Origin: Monosporascus cannonballus | Taxonomy: Eukaryota > Ascomycota > Sordariomycetes > Xylariales | Assembly: GCA_004154925.1 (NCBI GenBank) | Contig: QJNS01000086.1 | Coordinates: 70,361-134,360, forward strand | Reading direction: 5' to 3' | Length of the DNA stretch: 64,000 bases | Shown here: piece after piece, positions 52,234 through 62,200 of the stretch | Position numbering within the stretch: the first letter of the stretch is position 1 | Layout of the letters: each line of letters opens with the position of its first letter | The notes under the pieces: model-generated | What the model was told of the DNA's origin: nothing | The model's input: only the letters and a program-made list of their open reading frames with translations | Database searches by the model: none | Position numbers and translations under genes: made by a program

Positions 52234-53582
52234 TAAATTAACTTTTTTTTCTTATTTTTCGCCTTATTATCAATTTTTTATTTAATTATTTTAACTTTTT
52301 TTATGGTTAAGAAACTTTTCTTTTTTGAAATTTTTCTTAAGAGAAAATCAATAGTCGTTAATAAAATACTCATTTTGCTATAATTAAAATATTCCATTTT
52401 GGATTTATTTTTCAAAGTTCTTTTAAAGCGGTATTTATGCTCTTTCAAGGTTTACCTTTATTTTTTTAAACTTTGTTATTAGAACTTTTATCCTTATTTC
52501 GTTTATTAATCCCCTTTTTAAGATATTAATTAAAGCTTTATCAATTTATAATAATAATATTATTGGTATATTTAATAAAGAATTTTATTTTAGGTTTTAT
52601 ATATAATTCGTTTTTAATCTAAAATTCTATACCGTTTTAATAAAAATAAAATAAAACTTTTTTAACAAGTTATAGATAATTATTAAACGATTAAATTCGG
52701 ATATATATTCGAACGTTAACTTAATTAAGCGAAAAGAATAAAGTTACTTAATGACGTATTATTTTTTATTTGAATATTTATACTAAATTTATATTTTTTT
52801 CGAAATGTTTATATTTGCTGAAAATGTAATTAAATATATTCGAATTAATTTTCGGAATAATTATAAAAATAATTTTTCATAATAGGCTCGAACTATAAAA
52901 GAGCTTTTCCTATTAGTAATTACGAAATTGCTATTATCTTTTGGTAATTATCCGTTAAAGAATTTTTATAAAATTTAAAGTAAAACCTAGCTTAAGTTAA
53001 GAATTTTTCCGTATTAATAAATCTATTATAAGGCTTGAAAGGAGTTAATTTTTAAATTTAATATTTAATATTTTATGGTAATTAACAAGTAATACAATAT
53101 TTTCGTAAAATTAATTTTCGTTAAATAATAACAAGAATAAAACCGTTATTATCGACTGTATTTGATATTTTCGTTTTTGAGAACGTTAATTTTCGTTATT
53201 AAAATATATAGTTTTTTGTCGGATGTAAGTTTTTTCTTTGCTTTTTATTTAGTTTTATATTTGTTTTTTTGGACCTTTTTAGCTTTAAATTCTTATACTT
53301 TAATAATATTTTTAACGAAAATAAGCTATTATTAGAAAAAATACCTCTTTAAAATTAAGTAATACGGGATGTTATATTTTTAATTAATTATAGAACTTTT
53401 TCGAACGGTAATATATTCTTTAATTTCATTATTAATTCTTTATTATTTAATAACGAAAATCGTATATATGATTTATTTTATAAATATCGTTTTATAGTAT
53501 TTTCTATATCGAATTTAAGAAACTTTGTGCTTGAACTAGGCGGTAAATTATTTATCAGCTATTAATTAAGATATTATTAAAA

Positions 53583-53997
53583 TATAGCAAACCTGTTATA
53601 TGTTTATTTAAAACCCTAAATAATATTCTAAATAAAATCTTAATTTATAAATAATAATAAGGCAAAAATTAATTTCAAAATCTGTTTATTAAAAAGATTT
53701 ACAGACTTTTTACTTAATTAAAGAATAATGCATTTATTTAAAACCTTGAATTAATAACTAAAAAACGGCATTAAATAAGCGTTATTTATATAAAAAATCT
53801 AAAGGCTTATATTTTTTTTCATTTTTATTAATATGGTATTAATTTTCTAGATTTATTAGATTATACGAATCCAAAAGTTCTCTAATAGATTTAATAAATC
53901 AAGTAAATTATTCTAAGTTACGTGGCTCAAAGTGTGAGATGGCCTTACCTAGTGTGGTTAGATTCTCTAGACCCGGTCAGCCTAAAAGTCTGTAACA
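53583..53997 (-). repeat. LTR of the outer element (5' LTR in element orientation)
   Basis: 415 bp partner of 39370-39784. The segment 53925-53997 (GTGTGAGATGGCCTTACC and onwards) is clearly less mutated than the same segment in the other copy. It ends CTGTAACA, which keeps the canonical CA. Confidence 0.85.
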
Positions 53998-54002
53998 TTA
54001 CC

Positions 54003-57000
54003 ATATGCCGTACAAGGCTTTTTAAAGCCTTAAATAAAAGCTCGAACGTATAAATCTCTATAAAAAGTACGTATATTAACTTGTTAAGATTATTATACAG
54101 AAATACGTTAACGGTATTAAATTAGACTGTAGCGACTATAAGCATACGAAAAAACCTGCTTATTAATATAAAAACCTAAAGGTTAAAATTTTTACGAAAT
54201 TAAAAATTATCGCAAATACTAAATTTATTCTTATATTTTACAATACTCCATATTTATTAAATTTATATGCAAATATTTATATTAGTAGAAAGATTCTTTT
54301 AAAACTTATAATTTAAATTATGTTTGTAATAAAATAATAAAAATGAAATATTTTATCTAATAGGTTTAATTTTATTTTTTTATAAGATTACTTTTAAGTT
54401 TTTAAAAATAAGAAAAGAATTAATACGATATAAATAATTATACTTAATCGCGGTTGAAAGAATACCGTTAAAAATGGTTAAATACGTATTAAAATTTCTT
54501 AAATGTTAAGTTATAATTAAGATTAACCAAAAAAATGTTGTTTTTTTACATTTCGCGTTTCGAAATCGATAGTAATTATTTAATTTAGGAAATTTAATTT
54601 CTTATAGCGTTATCGTAATTAAAACGAATTTAATAATATAATATAAATATTGAAAAATTTAAGTTTTTAAAGGTTAAAATAATTCCAAGTATAAGCAAAT
54701 AAAATTATATAACTTTGCGTCCCGAATCGTCTATTTTATTAAAGGTATCTAAAATGTTTTTTTTTCGAAATTATCACTAACTAGTAAATTAAAGAAATAT
54801 TCACTTAAAACGATTTTTTAAAGTGATTAAATTTTACCTTTTAAAATTTCTGTTAAATATTTTAATTAAAATATTAATACTATTATAATAATATTGTAAA
54901 TAAATTTTTAAAATTGGTTTTACTTCACTGAATTATTTATTTTCTAATATTATATGTGTTTAAAACAATATTAATAAAAATAACTTTTATTTTTTCTTAA
55001 AAAAGGTTATTATGATAAATAAAATAAAGATATCTTTAGTTTAATAGTTTAATTTTGTGATTTCGAACGAAATTTTTTTCTATTTAACTTAATATATTTT
55101 TATTTTATTAAAAATAATATCCTTAACAGTAATAACGCGTTATTACCAAGAAGTTCATATCTGATATATATTTTTAACCACGTATCCTATAAAGTAATTA
55201 ATATACGCCTTAAGATTTAATTTTTCAGACATTTTATATTTCGCTAAATAACTTTTGTAAACGGATAGATTTTTAATTCGAAAAGTACAACATTTATTAC
55301 ATTTGTTTTAGATTTGTTTCGAGAATACATATTTTATTTTATTATTATTGGTTTTTTATTAAAGGTTAAACAAACGTTAGTTAACTTAAAACTTAAATAA
55401 ATATATAATTAACGATATATAAAATTATTTTCATTTTTTTCAACTGTAGATAAGAAGTGAATATTTTAATAAATAAATAACGTATTCTAAAACGCTTATC
55501 GACATTTTAATATATGGAAATAAAAAGTTATAAAATATATTTATATTTAAACCCAATTTTCGAAATTATTTTTCAAAAAAGGTTTTCAATTAAATACGAT
55601 TATTTTAACTTTAATATAAAATTATCTTTTAAAAAGGCTTTTTTATTTATTAACGTAACTAAAATATACTTTTTCGCTTTAAAATATAATTAATCCTAAT
55701 AGTAATAATTAAAAAAATAATAATTAAAACCTCTTTTTGCTTATTGAAAACGTTATTAAATCCGAAAACTTTAACGCATATCGTATTAAGAAATATATTC
55801 TCTTTAATCGGTTATCTTTATAATAACTTATTCTCTATTTCAATAATCTTATAATTTTAATACTAAATTGTTAAAAATAAATAAATCTTTTTTATAATAA
55901 TTCCTTTCATTTCTTTTTTAAAAATGCGAAAACCTAAATATATAATTTTTTACTAGTACAAAGTAACGTTTTTTAAAAGATTTCTTTTCAAAAAATATTC
56001 AATTATTATTATAAAACTTTTATTATAAAATTAACTTAAAAAATAAAAATTTCCGAAATTAGAGATTCTAGAACGAAAATTTCGTTTTCACTTTAAAAAC
56101 TAACATTATTCTTTACGTTCTTATTATCTTTCGAAATCGCAGAATTAATTTCTTAAACTATTATAAATATTAATAAAACAGTATTATTATTGTTATTTTC
56201 TGGTAGTATTTTAATATAGTATATAACGAGTTAATATTTAATCTAATTAATTTTTCCCCTTTTCGTGTTCAACGTTTTATAATAATTAACATTGATTTTA
56301 TAATTTTAGTAAATTTTAACTTCTTAAAAAGGTTTATGTAAAATTAAATTAATATAAGTCTTAAAACTCTATAAATAATCTTTTTAAAAGAAATTAATTT
56401 TTTCTTAATAATATAATAAACGTAATTCTTTATATATTTTCCCCTATAATATTAAATTATTTTCCCTACGTAAATATTCTTTAGACATTTAAAAAATATA
56501 CATTAACGAAATTTACTTTAAAATTCTCTATATAAAAATCGAAACAAATATTTAAAAGCGTAAATCTTTTTAAGTTATATCCGATAATAACGATATTAAC
56601 CTATAGACTCGTAAAAAGAGTTTTAACGAAAAATATTACAATTAATTAAAAGGCCAACAATTTATTCCTATATTATATATATTTAACCATAATTGTTTAT
56701 ATGTAAATTCCATTAAAATATAGTTGTCTCTTTCTTTAATTTCGAGATTTTGAATTAGTTTTAAACGCTTAATTCCTTTTTCCAAGTATAAGAACATTTT
56801 TTAAAAGTATATAATTTCTTATAAAGATATTTTTGTATTAAATTATTATAGCGATTGTTAACGTTATTATTAAGGTTATTATTAAAGTTATTAACATTTT
56901 TATTTAATTGAAAATTTCCATTTTAAGTAACTCCGAACGTTTTCTGTAATATTTATTTTATAGTAATATTTTAAATTTTTTATAACTTTATATTACTTTG

Positions 57001-57650
57001 AAATGCTTTTATAAACTTTTATACAAATAATAACTCAATGCGATTTTTGTTTTCAAACATAATTCTTTAATTAGAGTAATCTGCGTAAGGGAAAGGTTAA
57101 ACGAAAAAACGTTAATAACTTTTAAGAAATTAAAATAGCTATAATATATGATAACAACTAAAATCGAAAATTCTATAACTTTAATATATATTTTCCAGTA
57201 CCCAAATAAATCAATATCTGTTTAAATTTTATTAATTTTTAACACTTATTTATATCGCACATTAATTTCGTAAAATTCGAAAGTTATTATTAAATTTTAA
57301 TTTTCTTTTTATATATATTTATCTTTTTCGAAATCTAACCTCTTTAAATATATATATTAATAATTAAAATAAAGGGATTGATTTAAAAACGCATTAACTT
57401 TAACGAAAATCCTTTTAGATAATATAAAAAATTTATTATTTATTATATACCTTTAAAATCTTTTCTAATTTTAAATAATTCCACTTATTTAATGTATATT
57501 CGTTAATTATTTTAATTTTGAAAATAATAAGGGCTAAGAAAAATGGATATCGTTAATAAAGGTGATATTTGGCTTATGTTAAAGTTAATATATGCGTATA
57601 ATATATTACCTTTCGCATTAAGATAAAATTTAAAAATATTATATTTTGAA
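54003..57650. other. RIP-mutated DNA outside the nested pair, unassigned
   Basis: AT-rich, with no frame over about 60 codons. It should once have been contiguous with the DNA left of 39365. Near 56.5 kb the minus strand shows VNIVIIGYN and near 55.65 kb NKKAFLKDNF, faintly like retroelement integrase and reverse-transcriptase pieces (Copia type). The evidence is too weak to name an element. Confidence 0.35.
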
Positions 57651-57658
57651 AGACTTTT

Positions 57659-57833
57659 TGTCAAGTGCTAAGGGGTGTACGCGTCAAGGCTACGTCACCT
57701 TTGCGAGCTCGATGCAGGGGTCGGCTATATGTATGGGCGGTTTCTCTCTAGAAATGGAGAGAAAGATCAGGTTTCAGACTGTTCTCAATAAATGGGTTAT
57801 CTTGCCACTTTGACCTCCCAACAACACCTGACA
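57659..57833. other. GC island with hairpin, perhaps a small inverted-repeat element
   Basis: Normal composition between two AT-rich stretches. The ends are weakly inverted (TGTCAAGTG at the left, CACCTGACA at the right). A stem of TTTCTCTC (57741-57748) and GAGAGAAA (57757-57764) lies in the middle. There is no coding potential. Its size and unmutated state resemble the other small elements in the block. Confidence 0.4.
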
Positions 57834-58034
57834 CTTTTTTACGTCAATAGCTAGAAGCGCGTTTTAATTTTTTTCAAAAAAACATTTATTAATTAGGTAA
57901 TTATGGTTTTAAAAATAACACAAAAGTTAAACAGATTGAAATATTTAGGAATATAATAATTAAATAATAAATATATTTAATAACGGAATAATAAATATAC
58001 TGTAAAAGCAATAATAAAATTTCGAATACCTTTA

Positions 58035-58341
58035 ACAAAACGTATATAATAAATATATTAAAGCATAAATAAATACATGCGGACCGGGCTTATAATTATA
58101 AAACGCTAATGTTATATATAAAAGTATATAACTAAAAAAAGTATATTAACAGATTGTTTAACTTATAAAAGGTTCTAGATAAAAGGTGAAAATAGCGAAC
58201 TCTCCTTTTATGCACGTAAATACAACTGTAGCTAAAAGGAAAAGATATCGGAGGTGCATAAAGTATCCTCCTTCCAGTAGGTGATCAAACTAATCCAAGG
58301 CTTAGCTGTTTGATCGACTTCAGCTGGGTCTGACAGCTTTC
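58035..58341 (+). repeat. Flanking direct repeat, right copy (RIP-mutated left half, clean right half)
   Basis: Partner of 19480-19764. Up to about 58190 it carries T and A where the left copy keeps C and G; from about 58240 it keeps GATCAAAC, GGCTTAGCTGTTTGATCG and GACTTCAGCTGGGTCTG where the left copy has T and A. Homology stops soon after CAGCTTTC. The repeat marks the right end of the 38.5-kb AT-rich block. Confidence 0.7.
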
Positions 58342-58850
58342 AATACCAGTTTCTTTTGTAATCCAGACTCACCCCAAGATGTGACGGCTAGGCGGTTTAA
58401 CCAACTATTAAACCTTAAGTCGACGGGTTTATGTTGGCAGGAGTATCGTGGGAATCTAAGCAATGAATACAGTAACGTGTTACATCTCTTAATACCGGAA
58501 ATGCCTTATTGCAAACGATTGGTATTAATAAATGTTATAAATTAAAATTATCTAAATTATGGAATTAATAAGTGTATATATCCTTTTCCTTTTTGGCTTA
58601 ATTACTTGTAATTACGCCGTTAGTGGTAATTATGATCACTGAGGATTACCTTTAATTACTAATAATCACTAGCTTAACAGTGATTACTATTACGTAACCC
58701 GGAAGGCGGTCCGTATGCTCCTGCTTGACCGTTTTTTGAGACCGGAGCTTGTCAGGTCGTAATACGATTTCCCCTCTCCCTAAATCTTACCCTTAAAATT
58801 TTTTTTTCTTTTTTTTCTTTTGGTAAATATCCTTTTTCTTTGCTTTAATT
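58342..58850. other. Ordinary-composition island between two AT-rich blocks
   Basis: About 500 bases with normal CA and TG content. Notable parts are a short inverted repeat GGTTTA/TAAACC at 58395-58415, repeated and partly inverted TAATTAC/GTGATTA motifs at 58595-58700, and a T/C-rich run at 58795-58835 just before the following ORF, like a fungal promoter tract. No RNA gene was recognised. Confidence 0.45.
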
Positions 58851-59033
58851 ATGTCGTTTTGCGTTTCCAAAATTCGTCGTGTTCCCCGTTCTTCTACCGT
58901 TCGTCATATTGACCTTGTAAAAGCCTTTAACGAATTTGGTTACGAAATTATGTTTTACTCTTATTATTTTTCGAAAAACATAAAATATAAAATAATGGAA
59001 AACGTTTTAAGGTATAAAAAATATATTAATTAG
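58851..59033 (+). pseudogene. Repeat-element ORF start with a destroyed Zn2Cys6-like cluster
   Basis: It opens MSFCVSKIRRVPRSSTVRHI. The first 20 or so codons look unmutated, then RIP-type damage sets in. Tyrosines lie at 36, 39, 46, 55 and 58; after the TAG at codon 61 the same frame gives another Tyr at 65. The spacing x2, x6, x8, x2, x6 is exactly that of a fungal Zn(II)2Cys6 binuclear cluster. Every one of these codons is TAT or TAC, one TpG-to-TpA step from Cys, and TAG is one step from CAG. So I infer a zinc-cluster protein, probably the first ORF of a fungal repeat element, inactivated by RIP. Downstream the frame is legible in pieces to about 59.35 kb. Confidence 0.5.
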
Positions 59034-59299
59034 GGTCGATCCTATAATAATATTAATATATTTATTTTTTTTTTTTTTTTGCAAAATATTTATTATAAGT
59101 ATTAACGTTTAAAACGAAAAAAAACGTTTGCCAAAAAACGATTATTAAAATTTCAGCGATTTTATTTCGAAATTTAACGCAAATATTAAAAAAAAAAAAA
59201 ATAAATTTTTTTTTGTTTTATTCGTTTGCGTAAATAAAGGGAATTAATTTATTCGAAAAATATTATTATGATATAACGTAAATTTTAATTATTAAATAA

Positions 59300-62200
59300 A
59301 TTAAAAAAATAAAAACGTTAGGAATAAAAGTAATTGGAGGCTGCCGTTACGGTTATTACGTTAACGTAAACCGCAATTAATTGGCCTAATATCCCGATTA
59401 TTAACTGGTTAATTATTAATTAGAACGCGTCCGTTATTATTAATAAAAGTTTTTTAATAGGTATTAAATATTAATAAGATTTTTGGCAGGTTTCCAGGTA
59501 TTTTCAGAATTTAGATATTTTTTTTATTTGATTAAATATTAGGTAAATCCGTTTTGTTTTCGCATATTAAATATTTTTTTTATTTCGTATATTTGTTCGT
59601 TTTTTACTTTTATATCGTTTTATACTATATATATTTTAATTATATCTGCTGTTAATTTAAATAAGGAAATATAAAAAATTAAATAGAATTTAATTTTTAA
59701 TAAAAATTTTAATTAATAATTATTTTCTAAGATTTTTTTGGCGATTTTATATAGGCCAATATATTTAAAATCGAATTTTTTGCTAAATTCTTTAATTTAA
59801 ATTTTTTTTGTAATAAAAAAAAACCATTTCCCCCTTTTCGAAAATTAATTTTTTAACCGTTTTTAATTATAATATTTATTTATCTAATTTCGTACAAATT
59901 CCAATTTTATTTTTATTTTTTAATATAATTATTATAATTATTTTAACGTCAAAATCGTTTTAATATTAATTAAACCGTCGTTACGTACTTTTTTATAAAT
60001 ATTTGGAATAAAACCAAAATTTGCGTTTACAAATATTATTTTAATGTTTTTATAGTAATTAATATTATAAGGTAGTTATACGATCGGTAATTTCTTAACC
60101 CAGTTATTTTATTTATAATTAATATAATATCGTAAATAAGTTTTTAAAGTTTAATTTATTTATTTTATTTATTTATCCATTTATGGTTTAAATACGTTAA
60201 ATAATTTGTAATTTAAGCCGATTTATGCCATAAAGCCTTATTAAAATTTTAATGCAAATATTAATCTTTTATTTAATATTATTTTTATTAATAATCCGTA
60301 TATGTTAAAAATATATTTAAAAAAAATATATGCCAGTTATTCGGCGTTTATATCCTTATAATATGATAAAAAATAGGAAAATTTCGTAAATCGATTAACA
60401 ATTACGAAAATGCTATCGTAATATATTTCCGTAATTAAATCTTTTGATATAAGAAATTTAATAATAAAATTAAATATAATTAAATATTATAGTCGTTTTA
60501 CGACTAGTAATAATTGTAATTTTCCGTATGGCTTATGTCGTCAAGTCTTTGCCTTAACGCAAATATCGTATTACCGTATAATTTTTTGTACCGTTAATTT
60601 TATTTTAAAAGAAAAATATATGCGTTAAAATCGCTTTAAGGTCTTATAAATTTCTGGATATCCATATAATTAATATTCGTATATTTTTCGTATTAAATCT
60701 TTTTGATATTTTTCTGGAATTTATATTTTATTTATTTTTTAGTTTTCTAGGAGATTATTATTATATTATTAGATTTTCTAATATATATTATTAGGTACTG
60801 CCCGAATTATCGTAATTTATCGTAAGCATAAATATCCTTTTATAATAATGTTAAAAATTATATAATTAATTTTAATTAATTTTTTTTCAAAGTTTGGTCG
60901 TTTGTTCAAAATATTTGCTTTGCCGTTTTTTAATCCCTTTTTATAAATAATAACGAAATCGAAATTCGCCAATTTTTCCGCATATTTTAATTATCGTTCT
61001 GTAAATTCCCTGGTTATGGTAAATCAAGTAAAATTTTGATAATCCGTATAAACCTTAATCTGGTACAAACTTTTTTTTAAGAAATACCTAAATTTCCGAA
61101 ATGCCATAATAATAACCATAAATTTTTTATTTAAAATGCCATAATTAAGTTCGGCTCTTTTTAATTTATACGAAAAGAATATAATAGGGTATAATTTACC
61201 TTAATTATTTCGTTATTTGATTATTATACTTAACGCGTAATCCGAAATATCGGTTTTTAATTTAACGGAACGGTTTAAATCGTATATAATTAATATTAAT
61301 TCGTTAATAATTATATCCTTAATAGCTTAAAATGCTTTTTCCGTATTTAGCGTCCATTTAAAATTTTTTTCTTTTTTTATAAAATTAATCAAAGGTATAA
61401 TTATTTTACTAAAATTTTAAATAAATTTCTCATAATAATTAACGAATTCAAAAAATAATTATCCCTCCTTAATTATCGTCAACGTCTGCTATTTTATAAC
61501 TGTAATAATTTTCTTCAGGTTTATTTTAATATGTTCTAGGGTAATAATATATCTTAAATATTTTATTTTCTATATATAAAACTGATTTTTTTTTGCGTTA
61601 ATAAATAGCTTTACGTCCTATAAAACTTAAAAAACCTTATGAACGTATCTTACATATACTTTTTCCGTCTTTAAGAAAATAAGAATATCGTCGAGATAGC
61701 AAACGACGAAAATATTAAAATATTTTCGTAATACATAATTAATTATTCGCTAAAAGGTTATTAATACGTTCGTAAATCCCATTAATATAACCAAATACTT
61801 AAACAATCCGTATTTCGTCCTAAAGGTTATTTTTTATTCGTATTCTTCCTTAATCCTAATAAGGTTATATCCATTTTTAAAATTGAATATTATAAATTAT
61901 TTGGCTCCGTAAAATTAGTTTTTTATTTCCATAATTAAGGATAATAATATTTAATTTTTAATAATAACGTTATTTAATTATTAATAATTAATTATAAATT
62001 GCAATTTTCCGTTTTTTTAAGTACGAAAAATATTAAATATTCCGCTAATAACTTCGAAGGTCAAATCTATTATTTTTGTAATCGATCTTTTAAGTATTTT
62101 CTAAAAATACGTAACTTATTTCCATTAAAATTATAAATAAGATAAAACTTTATCGAAAATCCTTCCTTAAAAATTATTTTATAATCTTATTCGCTATATT

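Larger units (their letters stand above)
39370..53997 (-). mobile_element. Outer Ty3/Gypsy-type LTR retrotransposon, interrupted by a second element
   Basis: Direct repeats of 415 bp at 39370-39784 and 53583-53997 bound it, with near-matching 5-bp flanks TTATC (39365-39369) and TTACC (53998-54002), which differ by one C/T change. Without the inner insertion (7490 bp plus 5 bp duplicated) it is about 7.1 kb, a normal size for Gypsy elements. Orientation is minus: a reverse-transcriptase motif reads on that strand near 42.9 kb, and the plus strand is visibly T-rich on both sides of the insertion. The minus-strand 5' LTR is the one at 53.6-54.0 kb. All coding frames are destroyed. Confidence 0.85.
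19600..58180. other. AT-rich, RIP-mutated transposon block
   Basis: Composition changes within about 100 bases from balanced to extremely AT-rich and stays so for 38.5 kb apart from small islands. CA and TG dinucleotides are rare, TA is very common, and CG is still frequent (AACG, TACG, CGAAA). That combination points to RIP and not to simple loss of methylated CpG. Open frames almost never exceed 100 codons. Retroelement motifs are still legible in several places and are listed separately. Such blocks are normally heterochromatic in fungi. Confidence 0.9.

Noticed and set aside
19480..58341. A Starship-type giant element occupying the AT-rich block
   Set aside because: No tyrosine-recombinase captain gene and no cargo genes are readable; the readable content is ordinary Gypsy-type retroelements.
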